Origin: Planctomycetota bacterium
GTDB taxonomy: Bacteria; Planctomycetota; MHYJ01; WSZJ01
DNA length: 64,000 bases
Assembly: GCA_016190145.1 (NCBI GenBank)
Contig: JACPRD010000214.1
Coordinates: forward strand, 1 to 64,000
Direction: 5' to 3'
The number at the start of each line of letters is the position of its first letter. Positions within the stretch are counted from its first letter, which is position 1. Position numbers and translations under genes: made by a program. Shown here one piece after another: positions 32,904 through 41,787 of the stretch. A model generated the notes under the pieces. That model saw nothing but the letters and a program-made list of their open reading frames with translations, had not been told where the DNA came from and ran no database searches.

Positions 32904-33674
32904 TCAGCGTTGTTCGGAGGGGAGTTGTTTTTCGCGAAGGGACTTCAGCGCGGTGCGGAGGCGCGGGGAGCTGAGCGGATCGTCGACCTCCTCCTGGGCT
33001 CCTTCGAGGATGCGGAGCGACTTTGCGACGTACTGCTGTCCTGCTGCGGCGCCGCCGACGCGGGCCATTTCTTCCGGGAACTTCTCGAGGGACTGGAGAA
33101 TCGCCTGGAACGCCTCCCGGTCCTTTTTCCGGGCGATCAGCGCCGTCCGGACCGCTTCCTCGCCGCGATCCCCGTAGTACTCGCACATGCCGCCCGTGAG
33201 GATCCAGAGGCAATTGAACGCCGCCGATTCGCGGAGGGCGCGGGCGAGCCGCTCGAAGGTTCCCCAGTGATCGATGGCGTCGTAGGCGTAGATTCCGTGC
33301 CACGCCTGGGTCACCCGGTCGTAGTCGGGGTCTTCGAGCTGCCGCACGAGGACTTCCAGCGCGGCGGACTCCTGCCCCGTCAGGCTTCGCGGGACGCCGG
33401 CCGCTTCCACCGCCCGCGCTTCGGACTCCTTCCGGCGGCTCCCCTGTCGGATTCCGGTCATGACGCCGACGAATCCGACGCCGATCACGATGAAGAGAAG
33501 GGCGCCGCCCGCGACGTTGCCGATCGTTCCGCGTCGTGACGTGTCCGCCCGGGGCTGAGCCGGCACGGGGAAGGAGCGGCCGCAGCCGACGCAGGACGGC
33601 GCCTGGCCGGGCAGGAGATCCACGGTGGAGACCATCGCGCCGCAGGAGGGACAGGGGAAGTTGAGCGTGCCCAT
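32904..33674 (-). CDS. Zinc-ribbon single-pass membrane protein
   Basis: The 256-residue protein starts with a zinc ribbon (FPCPSCGAMVSTVDLLPGQAPSCVGCG, two CxxC pairs at about 8-11 and 28-31). A membrane segment follows near 53-73 (VAGGALLFIVIGVGFVGVMTG), then a helical domain of about 170 residues with no recognised family. It contains LTGQESAALEVLVRQLEDPDYDRV and a Cys-containing GGMCEYYGDRGEEAV segment, possibly a degenerate HEAT-like solenoid. It is first in the unit with the DUF155 and transglutaminase-like genes. It is divergent from the phosphodiesterase gene, 49 bp away. Confidence 0.72.
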   Translation of the reverse strand: MGTLNFPCPSCGAMVSTVDLLPGQAPSCVGCGRSFPVPAQPRADTSRRGTIGNVAGGALLFIVIGVGFVGVMTGIRQGSRRKESEARAVEAAGVPRSLTGQESAALEVLVRQLEDPDYDRVTQAWHGIYAYDAIDHWGTFERLARALRESAAFNCLWILTGGMCEYYGDRGEEAVRTALIARKKDREAFQAILQSLEKFPEEMARVGGAAAGQQYVAKSLRILEGAQEEVDDPLSSPRLRTALKSLREKQLPSEQR

Positions 33675-33708
33675 GGCGGCATTGTACGGGGGTCCGGCGC
33701 GGGCGTGC

Positions 33709-33714
33709 TAGAAT
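33709..33714 (+). promoter_or_regulatory. -10 TAGAAT just before phosphodiesterase ATG
   Basis: TAGAAT ends 9 bases before the ATG at 33724, so a transcript from it would be nearly leaderless. A TTGTAC at 33682-33687 is 21 bases upstream, longer than the ideal spacing. Confidence 0.4.
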
Positions 33715-33723
33715 CCCCGCCCG

Positions 33724-35457
33724 ATGAAGCGGCTGCTCTGGCTGGTGCTGGCGGTGTCGGCGGGATGCGGGCCCGGCGAGCCGGCGGCGCCGGGCGACCG
33801 CGCGCCCGGGCGGCGGCTTGTCATCCTCTCGCTCGACGGACTTCCCTGGGACCTTGCGAAAGAGAAGATGGCGGAAGGCAAGATGCCCCATCTCGCGGCA
33901 CTGGTGGCGCGGGGGGCCGCGGCGGAGGGTGGGAGCATCGGGGCGTTCCCGGCGAAGACGGCGCCCTGCCACGCCACGCTCTGGACGGGTTGCTGGGCGG
34001 ACCGGCACGGCATCCACGCGAACGAGACGCCACTCCTGCCCCGGATGACTCACACCGTGTTCGAAACGCGCCTGGGGTTCGACGCGGAGGCGCTCAGGGC
34101 GGAGCCGCTCTGGCGCGCGGCCGCGCGCGCGGGCCGGACGGTCACGGTCGTGCAGGCGACGCACGCGGATCCCGATTCGGACGTGGACACGGGATTCGCC
34201 ACGCTCCATATGTTCAACGGCTACCGGAATCTCCTGTCTCCCGCCATGATCGAAGCCTCCCCGTTCTCGGTGGACGGCCGGAATTTCCGCGTCGAGCGGA
34301 TTCCGGGGGGCGTCGCGGTGAGCTGCGGCGCCTTGCGCGCGACGGTCCGGCCCGGAGAATTCGTGGGTGTCGACCACCCGGACGTGCGCGGTGTCTTCTA
34401 CCTTTATCTCGCGCAGTTCGACGACTCCTCGTGGACCCTCCTGCGCTCCTCGTGCTCGAGCGTCGGCGCGACGTCGCGGGAGGAGCGCGACCGCTTCCGC
34501 CGCGAGTGCGGCGGGTACGCCTACAACACCCAGAAGCTGGGGGATACCCTCTGGGACGGGACCGCCTGGAAACGGGACCTGTACCTCGCCGCGACGAGGC
34601 TGAACGTGGAACGCGTCCGGGAGGCGACGCTCTGGGCGATGCGCGAGCACCCGGCGGAGCTGACGTTCACGTACCTCCCGCAGCCGGACGAGGCGCTTCA
34701 CCTGCTCCTCGGCCGCATCGAGGTGCTCGGGGACCGCGAAGCGGCGGACGTGCTGGACGGCGTGCTGGCGCTCTGCGACGGGCTGGTCGGCGACCTGGCC
34801 GCGGCCGTCGGACCGCAGGGAGCCATCGCGGTGGTGAGCGACCACGGAATGGCGCCGGTGGACCGCGTTTTCTACCCGAATCTCGCGCTCGAACGGGCGG
34901 GCCTTCTGACGCGCGGCGCGACCGGGCGGATCGACCTGTCGAAAACGCAGGCCGTGTTCTCGCCATGCGCGGGCGATTTCGTGACCGTGAACACGACCGA
35001 CCGCCGCGGCGGCATCGTCCCGACGGAGGACCGCGACGCCTGGGCCCGCCTCGCGGAACGCGCCATCCTCGCCGCCGCCACCAGGTCTCTCGGCGAAGGA
35101 ACTCTTCTCGCCTTCCGGCCCGGCGACACGAAGGATTTTGGCCTGGGAAAAGAGGGCGACGTCTGGTTCTCGGCGACCAGCGACGGCGTGCGGCTGAACG
35201 CGAGGCTCTCGCCGGACCTTCCGGGCCCCGAGGCGTCGCTCGTGCGCGCGGTCGCGCCCGAAGGCCATCACAGCGGAGACCCGCGAATCCCGCGCCTCCG
35301 CGGGCTCATGGTGTTCGCGGGCCCGGGTTTCCGCCACGCGTCCGCCGACGGCGTCCGCCACGTCGACTTCGCCCCGACCGTCGCCGCATGGCTGGGCATC
35401 GACCCGCCCAGGGACGCCGTGGGAACGGCGCTCCGCGAATTCCTGGAGGAACCATGA
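33724..35457 (+). CDS. Alkaline-phosphatase-superfamily phosphodiesterase
   Basis: Predicted lipoprotein (LAVSAGC near 9-15) of 577 residues in the nucleotide pyrophosphatase/type I phosphodiesterase branch of the AP superfamily. The metal site is complete: Asp in LSLDGLPWD near 38, the nucleophile Thr in AFPAKTAPCHATLWTG near 80, DEALH near 320, SDHGM near 373 and GHHSGDP near 515. The product therefore probably hydrolyses phosphodiesters or phosphate esters outside the cell. It overlaps the SDR gene as ATGA. The substrate is not predictable. Confidence 0.87.
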   Translation: MKRLLWLVLAVSAGCGPGEPAAPGDRAPGRRLVILSLDGLPWDLAKEKMAEGKMPHLAALVARGAAAEGGSIGAFPAKTAPCHATLWTGCWADRHGIHANETPLLPRMTHTVFETRLGFDAEALRAEPLWRAAARAGRTVTVVQATHADPDSDVDTGFATLHMFNGYRNLLSPAMIEASPFSVDGRNFRVERIPGGVAVSCGALRATVRPGEFVGVDHPDVRGVFYLYLAQFDDSSWTLLRSSCSSVGATSREERDRFRRECGGYAYNTQKLGDTLWDGTAWKRDLYLAATRLNVERVREATLWAMREHPAELTFTYLPQPDEALHLLLGRIEVLGDREAADVLDGVLALCDGLVGDLAAAVGPQGAIAVVSDHGMAPVDRVFYPNLALERAGLLTRGATGRIDLSKTQAVFSPCAGDFVTVNTTDRRGGIVPTEDRDAWARLAERAILAAATRSLGEGTLLAFRPGDTKDFGLGKEGDVWFSATSDGVRLNARLSPDLPGPEASLVRAVAPEGHHSGDPRIPRLRGLMVFAGPGFRHASADGVRHVDFAPTVAAWLGIDPPRDAVGTALREFLEEP

Positions 35458-36218
35458 AACTCAAAGGCAAGGTGGCGTTCGTGTCGGGGGCGGGAAGCGG
35501 CATCGGGCGGGCGATTTCGGAGCGATTCGCGCGCGAGGGGGCGGCGCTGTTCGTCGCGGGCCGGCGGCGGGAGCCGCTGGACGAACTCGCCCGGAAGGTG
35601 GCGCCGGCCCGCTGCGCCGTCTCGACCGGCGACGTGCGCCGCCCGGAAGACGCCGACCGCTGGGCCGCCGAGTGCGCGCGCGAGTTCGGCGGCCTCGACA
35701 TCCTCGTGAACAACGCCGGCATCATCGGCGGCGGCGGCATCCTGGACTTCGACCGCGCCCGCTGGCGCGCCCTCATGGACACCAACGTCGAAGGCGTCGT
35801 CGAACTCACCCGCGCGCTCGCGCCGCTTCTCGTGAAACGCGGCGGCGGTTCGATCGTGAACATGGGAAGCGTCACCGGGATCCGCCCGTATGGCGGACTG
35901 CTCGGCTACTGCGTTTCGAAAGCAGCGGTGAACATGATCACCCAGTCGCTCGCGCTCGAGCTCGCGCCGAAAAACGTGACGGTGAACGCCATCCTTCCGG
36001 GAGTCGTCGTGACGGACCTTCACCGGACGGGAGGGATGGACGAGGCGGCCTACGCGGCGTTCCTGGAGCGCTCGAAGACGACGCACCCGCTCGGGCGCGT
36101 CGGAAGCGCGGAGGAGATCGCGGCGGCGGCGCTCTATTTCGCCTCGGACGAGGCGCGCTGGACGACGGGAACGCTTCTTTCGGTGGACGGCGGGCGCGCG
36201 CTCACGGCGGCCCGGTAG
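35454..36218 (+). CDS. Short-chain dehydrogenase/reductase
   Basis: Classical SDR of 254 residues. The cofactor motif is SGAGSGIG (about 10-17), then NNAG near 83, the catalytic Ser in IVNMGSVTG, and the YxxxK pair in YCVSK with Tyr and Lys spaced normally. PGVV..D follows. Arg-rich AGRRREP after strand 2 suggests NADP(H). LSVDGG near the C-terminus is typical of FabG-like reductases. The substrate is unknown. Its coupling to a secreted phosphodiesterase gives no obvious pathway. Confidence 0.92.
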   Translation: MKLKGKVAFVSGAGSGIGRAISERFAREGAALFVAGRRREPLDELARKVAPARCAVSTGDVRRPEDADRWAAECAREFGGLDILVNNAGIIGGGGILDFDRARWRALMDTNVEGVVELTRALAPLLVKRGGGSIVNMGSVTGIRPYGGLLGYCVSKAAVNMITQSLALELAPKNVTVNAILPGVVVTDLHRTGGMDEAAYAAFLERSKTTHPLGRVGSAEEIAAAALYFASDEARWTTGTLLSVDGGRALTAAR

Positions 36219-36256
36219 TTCGGGGGATGGCGGGGGGCGGAACAGGAGACTCGGAC

Positions 36257-36985
36257 ATGGCGGCGATCAGGCGCGGTGGAACTCTCGGAGCGGTGGCGGC
36301 GCTGGTTTCGGTGCTCGCGGCCGGCTGCTCGGGGAACGGCGCGAAAGGCTCGAAGGACATCCCGAAAGGCTTCGGGCGGCTCGAGGTCGACGTGCGGCGC
36401 GACGGGGGCAAGCACGCGATCCGTTTCTCCTACGTGATCTACCCGACGGACCGCACCTCGGAAGACCCGAAGTTCACGATCGTGCTCGAACCGCTGAAGG
36501 ACTTCCCGAACCCCTACGACGCGAATGATCCCGCCAACCGGACGGCGAACGTCATCGTGGCGAATCTTCCTCCCGGCACGTACGGACTGGACGTGTTCGG
36601 CGTCGGTGCCTGCGGTCGCGTCCGCGACCTCGTGGTGAAGGAGGGGGACATGACCGCGGCGCGGCTCAACCTCGAGCCGGGCGGCGCAGTTTCCGGCACC
36701 GTCCTCGGAGAGGCCAGCGGCGAACCCCTTCCCGGCGTCCTCGTCTTCCGCCCGCTCGACCGCGGCTATGGATCCGACCCGAAGGAGTGGGACCCGAAGA
36801 CGGCGACCGAAGGGTCACGGGTTTCCCGGACGGGCGACACCGGGAGCTATTACATTCCGAACCTGCCCGCCGGCGAGCACCTTCTGGTCTTCTACATGCC
36901 CGAGCTGGGCTGGACCGAGCGCACGGTCAAAGTCCTGGAGGGGAAGAAGCTGGTTCTCAACCCGGTCGCCGTCGGCGCACGTTGA
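36257..36985 (+). CDS. Lipoprotein with carboxypeptidase-regulatory-like domain
   Basis: The 242-residue protein has the lipobox VLAAGC near 18-24. A beta-sandwich of the carboxypeptidase D regulatory type occupies about 135-235: GAVSGTVLGEASGEPLPGVLVF, then a 'SRTGDTGSYYIPNLPAGEHLLVFY' strand-turn-strand pattern. Such domains mediate surface adhesion or folding and are not enzymatic. The N-terminal 100 residues are a second beta domain I cannot name. It ends 9 bases from the convergent FIST gene. Confidence 0.78.
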   Translation: MAAIRRGGTLGAVAALVSVLAAGCSGNGAKGSKDIPKGFGRLEVDVRRDGGKHAIRFSYVIYPTDRTSEDPKFTIVLEPLKDFPNPYDANDPANRTANVIVANLPPGTYGLDVFGVGACGRVRDLVVKEGDMTAARLNLEPGGAVSGTVLGEASGEPLPGVLVFRPLDRGYGSDPKEWDPKTATEGSRVSRTGDTGSYYIPNLPAGEHLLVFYMPELGWTERTVKVLEGKKLVLNPVAVGAR

Positions 36986-36994
36986 CCCACCGCT

Positions 36995-38116
36995 TCAGCG
37001 GACCGCGAGCAGCACCCCGGTGTAGTTGTGCAGCCAGTTCCGCCGCGCGATCGGCGCGAACTCGGCGTTGCCGAAGAAGCCGATGAACGGAAAGCCGCCG
37101 AGGCCCGTGCGGATCGCGAGAACGTCGTGGTCCGTCTCGCCGTAGAGAAACTTGCCGCGCCCGCGGCAGTTGAAGTACATCCCGAAGGCCGGCGGGCCGC
37201 CCAGCTCGGCGGCAACCCCGCCCACCATCTCCTTCATGTCCGCCACCGCGCCCTCCCGGTCCATCAGGTGAAACACCAGCGTCTGCCCGACGCGGACCGG
37301 CGTCCCGACCGCGAGCACCGCGCCCTGCTCCGTCTGCACCGCGACGAGATTCCGCACGATGAAGTCCCCGCGCTTCAATGGCGACTTCGTCGAATCCACC
37401 GCGATCCCCGCGAGCACCGGCCCCCCGGGCCCCCCCTCCGCCTTCGCGTGCGCCTCCAGCGCCTCGCGCAACACCTCGAGCGGCGCCCGCCCCGCCAGGG
37501 CCATCACAATGTGCCCCTCGCACCGCGTGATCACGAGCGGCCGGCCGATCGGACGGCAACCGTGCGCCACCCCGATCGCGAACGAACCGCCCGCGATCGA
37601 CGCGCCCGCCACCGAACCGGTCTCCACATGGTCGCCCGCAAACTGGTAGTGCCCCGCCTCGCCCGAACCGCCCGACAGCGCGCCCCCGATCAGCGGACGG
37701 AATTCGCCCGCCTCGTCGAATTCCTTCATCATCGCCGCCAGGTCGATCTTCCCCGGATCCGGCAGCACCATGACGGGATCGCCGGGCGGAAGCGCCCCCC
37801 GCAGGGCGTCCGGGGGCGCGAGGAACGGGCGCAGTTCGAGGCCGGAGAGGAGAAGCGCCGCCAGCGCGGGGCCGGCCTCGGCCTCGCCTTCCTCGGTCAT
37901 GACGCCGCTCGCGCAGCCTCCGAGCACCGCCGCGCAGCCCGCTTCGCGAAACGTGGCCAGGATCGCGTCGGCGTCCGCACGGAAATGCGGCGTGCCGAAG
38001 ACGACCGCCGCCCCGGGACGCTCCCCGAGGCGCTGGCCGGCATGCTGAACGGCCGCCGCCGCCGCGGCGTGGCCGTCGGGAATCTCGCGGACAAGCGCGG
38101 TCGCGGCATGGATCAC
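36995..38116 (-). CDS. FIST-domain sensor protein
   Basis: Stand-alone protein of 373 residues with FIST-N (about 20-200: AVVFGTPHFRADADAILATFREAGCAAVLGGCASGVM) and FIST-C (about 215-370: EMVGGVAAELGGPPAFGMYFNCRGRGKFLYG...FGNAEFAPI). FIST domains bind small ligands in signal-transduction proteins. The start is GTG at 38116, whose TGA overlaps the kinase stop as GTGA. The long upstream frame is antisense of the kinase gene. Coupling to a receptor-like kinase suggests that it is a ligand-sensing partner. The cytosolic location is inferred from the lack of a signal peptide. Confidence 0.88.
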   Translation of the reverse strand: MIHAATALVREIPDGHAAAAAAVQHAGQRLGERPGAAVVFGTPHFRADADAILATFREAGCAAVLGGCASGVMTEEGEAEAGPALAALLLSGLELRPFLAPPDALRGALPPGDPVMVLPDPGKIDLAAMMKEFDEAGEFRPLIGGALSGGSGEAGHYQFAGDHVETGSVAGASIAGGSFAIGVAHGCRPIGRPLVITRCEGHIVMALAGRAPLEVLREALEAHAKAEGGPGGPVLAGIAVDSTKSPLKRGDFIVRNLVAVQTEQGAVLAVGTPVRVGQTLVFHLMDREGAVADMKEMVGGVAAELGGPPAFGMYFNCRGRGKFLYGETDHDVLAIRTGLGGFPFIGFFGNAEFAPIARRNWLHNYTGVLLAVR

Positions 38117-41100
38117 TTCTCGATCGCCCTCACGTGCAGGTCGCTGACCGTCAGCTGCCCCGACCGGACGCCGATCGCCGGCCCGCCGGTCGCCGCGGGC
38201 CCCATCACGCCCAGCCAGGCGACCTTCCCGTCGACCAGCATCACGCCGTGTTCGCCCTTGACCATCACCATGATCTCGTGGTCCTTCCCCGTCGTGAACT
38301 CGGAGCAGAATCCCGTGCGCATCCAGCCGTCCTTCGACATGAAGCCGTTGCGGCTGTCCCCGGCCAGGATGAGCCGCCGGGTCTGGCGGGACCCCGTCCG
38401 GAAATCCAGGAACATCTGGGGCCACGACTCGCGCGTGCCCTCACCCTCGAGCCTGGCCTTGAACGACACCACCCAGTCGCTTCCGCCCCCCCACCGCTGC
38501 GGGCGCAGGAACGAAGGCTCCCGGCCCGCTTCGAGCGCGGCCACCGCCTCCTTCGACCCCGCCTTGAGCCAGGAACCCGCCGGTACGGCCGCGCCCGCCC
38601 CGGTCCGCAGCTCGTCCTCCATCGCCCGGCTGAGGAGATCGAGGTCGAAGGAATCCCAGCGCGGCACCCCGGTCACGCGCACCTCGCGAAACGTCGCGGG
38701 ACCCGTGATCACGATCGCCACCTGGCCTTCCCAGGAGACGGGAAGCGACATCTTCTTCGGCGTGCCGTTGACGGCGATGGAATAGGAGGCGTCGGCGACC
38801 TGCACGTCCAGCCGGTGCCACCCGTCGGTGCTCGAATTGACCGGCGAGATGCGGTCTCCGAGCGGATAGTCCGCTCCCGACTCCGCCGGCGTGGTTTCGA
38901 GCACGAGATTCGTCCCGATGCCGTCGAACGGCGTCCGGTATCCCGAGAGGATCGCCACCCGGGTCCCGCGGTCGCACTTGAGTTCGATGTGCAGCTGCAC
39001 CCGGCCGAACCGCAGGCCCTCCAGCACCAGCAAGACCTGCGGATCGACCGGCGTCACCGTCAGCCCCTCCTCCCCGCACGCGACCGTCGCCTTCCCCGTC
39101 ATCCAGAAATCCTCGAGCATCGCGTCGGAGCCGGCCCAGACCATCTCGACCTGGCCGCCGCCCGCGTCCGCAGCCGGAACCGTCAGAAGCCGGGCGAAAT
39201 CCCTCGCGTCCGGCGTGCCCCCGCCCCGCGCCAGCACGTGCTCCGCCCGCCGCCGTTCCCGGAGCCCCAGCGGCAGATTCCCGAAACGGTCCAGGTAGCG
39301 CCGCGCCAGCCCGGAGTCCGGCGTGCCCCCGGACGAAGCGGCGCGCTCGATCTGGTCCTGAAGCGCCTCCGCTTCCTTGAGGTCCTCCGGCGCGATCATC
39401 GCAGTCAGACTCTGCTCCTGATAAGGCTGCAACGGCAGACCGCGCCGCAGGAATGCGCGCGCGCACCCGAACGCCAGCTCGCGCTCGCTCATCACGATCC
39501 CGAAGTCGAGCGCGTTCACGAGCCGGTCGTCCGGCGGATTCGCGCCCATCGATCGCCGGGCCAGCTCGCGGGCGCCGAGTTCGGCCAGCGAGATCGGCTG
39601 AATCCCGCTCGCGACCGCCAGGCGGATTTCACTGTCGTCGTCCGCCACCTCGAACATCTGCCCCTTCACCACCGAGAAATCGGCGCGCTCGATCTCCACG
39701 TCCGCCTTCGCCTCCGCCAGCCGCCGGAACTCCTGCATCGCGTGGCGCACGAGCTGCTGGCCGCTTGCCGTCAGCCGTTTCGCCGTCTCGAGCTTCCCGC
39801 GGTCCACGCCCTGCCCGGTCTTCTCGAGGTGCTCGAGCTGCCGCATCAGCCCCGCGAAGTCGCGCTCGAGGAGCAGGCCGCGCAGCTGCTCCAGCGGCCC
39901 GCCCGTCGCGTCCGCGCGCTCCCGAAGGAACGCGATGTTCTCCATCTCCTCGGCGATCTTCGACGGCATCTTCGCCGCGACGGCGCGGATCGCCTCGGCC
40001 CCCGCGCGCCCCGACGGCGCCTCCTTCACTGCCGCGTCCGCCCGCTGCTTCGCCCGGAACTCGACCCCCGATTTCTCCCCCTGCACCGTCAGCCGCTTCT
40101 CCGGAAACGGCGGCCGGATCCGGTCCCACGCCTCGAGCCCCGCCCTGTACTCCCCCTTCTCCTCCAGCCGCCCTACCTCGGCCCGCGTCCGCTCCAGGAT
40201 CGCGTCCCAGACGCGGCTCTCCGCCCGGTTCTCCGCTTCCTTCAGTTCGTTCACGAACGGATACGGCGGCCACGACGTCCGGTTCTCGGCGCGCGCCACG
40301 GCCCCGGCCGGATCCGTGGCCACCAGCGACACCAGGTCGCGCTCGCGCGCGAGCAACTCGCTCCCCAGCCGCGCCTTCAGGCGCCCGTAGAGGTCGTCCC
40401 GGAGCCCCTTCTTCTCCTCCTCGTCGATCGCGAACGCCTCCAGCTCCCTCAGCGCCTCCCCGGGATCCGCCCCCGGCGCGCGCACGCGCTCGGCAAAGGC
40501 CTGCCAGCGCCGGAACTCCTCGCCCCTGCGCAGCAGGTCAGGATCGACCGGGACGTCCGCCTTGCCGCCCCCGCCCTGGACGCCGGCAGGACCGGAACCG
40601 CCGGTCTTCTGAATCGTGAACGCCCAGGTGAGAAGGATCGTCGACGCCAGCACCGTGACCCCCGCCACGGCATAGGCCAGCACGTGCGTGCGGGGAAGCG
40701 GCCCGACCATCGAAACGCCCGCGGCCGGCACCGGCACGGTCGCGCCGGGCGAAGCGGCGGCCGACGTCGAACTCGAGCCGGAGACCGATATCAGGCGCGA
40801 ACCGCTTCCCGCCACCGCCGATCCCGGCGTCGCCGCGCGCGCGGCCGAGACGCTGCCGGGCAGACCGGGGGCCCGCGCCGCTTCGTCGAGCGCGGCGATG
40901 ATCTCGTCCGCCGTCTGAAGACGCGCGCCTGGATCCTTCGCCATCAGGCAGTCCACCACCGCGGCCAGCGCCTGCGGCGCCTCCTTGAGCGGCGGAGCCG
41001 TCTCCTGCACGTGCGCCATCAGCACTTCCATGATCGCGGTCGAATCGAACGGGTAGCGCCCGCTCACCATGTAGTAGAGCATCACGCCGAGCGAGTACAG

Positions 41101-41691
41101 GTCGCTCCGCGGATCGGCTTTCTTTCCCTCGCACACCTCCGGCGCCATGTAGTGCGGCGTCCCCATCACCATCCCCGTCACCGACAGGCTCACGTTCGTG
41201 TTCTCTTCCCGCGCCAGCCCGAAGTCCGCCAGCTTCGCCTCGCCCTCGCGCGAGAACAGCACGTTCGCGGGCTTGATGTCGCGATGCAGGATTCCCGCCT
41301 TGTGCGCCGCGCCCAGCGCCCCCGCGATCTGCCGGCCGATGGCGATGGTCTCCGCCGCCGGGAGTCTCTTGAAGCGGTCCATCCGCTGCTGCAGCGTCCC
41401 GCCGTCCACGTATTCCATGACGAGGTAGGGGTATCCCTGGTCCTCGCCCGCCGCGAGCAGCCGCACGACGTTGGGGTGGTCGATGCGCGCCGCGGTGCGG
41501 CCTTCGCGCAGGAAGCGCTGCCGGGTGGTTTCGTCCTGCACGAGGCTCGGGGGCAGGATCTTGAGCGCGACCGTGCGGCCGAGCCGCTCGTCAAGCGCGC
41601 GGAAAACGATTCCCATCCCGCCGGCGCCGACGCGCTTTTCGACGGCGTAACCCGCGAAGGTCTTGCCGACGATGTTCAGCTTCTCGGCCAT
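38113..41691 (-). CDS. Receptor-like Ser/Thr protein kinase with LamG/DUF1080-like ectodomain
   Basis: The 1192-residue protein has a PknB-type kinase domain at 14-270. It shows glycine loop VGAGGMGIVF, Lys44 in VALK, HRDIKPANV with Asp138, DFG at 156-158 and APE near 183, so it is complete and of RD type. A Ser/Ala-rich juxtamembrane follows, and one membrane segment lies at 337-360. An extracytoplasmic part of some 830 residues follows. It is helical, TPR/coiled-coil-like to about 780, and then has two jelly-roll modules of the 3-keto-disaccharide hydrolase/LamG type (last one about 1060-1190). These may sense carbohydrates. The FIST gene is coupled downstream. Confidence 0.92.
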   Translation of the reverse strand: MAEKLNIVGKTFAGYAVEKRVGAGGMGIVFRALDERLGRTVALKILPPSLVQDETTRQRFLREGRTAARIDHPNVVRLLAAGEDQGYPYLVMEYVDGGTLQQRMDRFKRLPAAETIAIGRQIAGALGAAHKAGILHRDIKPANVLFSREGEAKLADFGLAREENTNVSLSVTGMVMGTPHYMAPEVCEGKKADPRSDLYSLGVMLYYMVSGRYPFDSTAIMEVLMAHVQETAPPLKEAPQALAAVVDCLMAKDPGARLQTADEIIAALDEAARAPGLPGSVSAARAATPGSAVAGSGSRLISVSGSSSTSAAASPGATVPVPAAGVSMVGPLPRTHVLAYAVAGVTVLASTILLTWAFTIQKTGGSGPAGVQGGGGKADVPVDPDLLRRGEEFRRWQAFAERVRAPGADPGEALRELEAFAIDEEEKKGLRDDLYGRLKARLGSELLARERDLVSLVATDPAGAVARAENRTSWPPYPFVNELKEAENRAESRVWDAILERTRAEVGRLEEKGEYRAGLEAWDRIRPPFPEKRLTVQGEKSGVEFRAKQRADAAVKEAPSGRAGAEAIRAVAAKMPSKIAEEMENIAFLRERADATGGPLEQLRGLLLERDFAGLMRQLEHLEKTGQGVDRGKLETAKRLTASGQQLVRHAMQEFRRLAEAKADVEIERADFSVVKGQMFEVADDDSEIRLAVASGIQPISLAELGARELARRSMGANPPDDRLVNALDFGIVMSERELAFGCARAFLRRGLPLQPYQEQSLTAMIAPEDLKEAEALQDQIERAASSGGTPDSGLARRYLDRFGNLPLGLRERRRAEHVLARGGGTPDARDFARLLTVPAADAGGGQVEMVWAGSDAMLEDFWMTGKATVACGEEGLTVTPVDPQVLLVLEGLRFGRVQLHIELKCDRGTRVAILSGYRTPFDGIGTNLVLETTPAESGADYPLGDRISPVNSSTDGWHRLDVQVADASYSIAVNGTPKKMSLPVSWEGQVAIVITGPATFREVRVTGVPRWDSFDLDLLSRAMEDELRTGAGAAVPAGSWLKAGSKEAVAALEAGREPSFLRPQRWGGGSDWVVSFKARLEGEGTRESWPQMFLDFRTGSRQTRRLILAGDSRNGFMSKDGWMRTGFCSEFTTGKDHEIMVMVKGEHGVMLVDGKVAWLGVMGPAATGGPAIGVRSGQLTVSDLHVRAIEK

Positions 41692-41787
41692 GCGGCGTTC
41701 AGTTCTCCGCGATCCCCCCGTTTCAGGAACGGCCCGGCAGACGGTTGATTGTAAACAAAATCGGCCGGGAATCCGCCGCGAGGGGGG

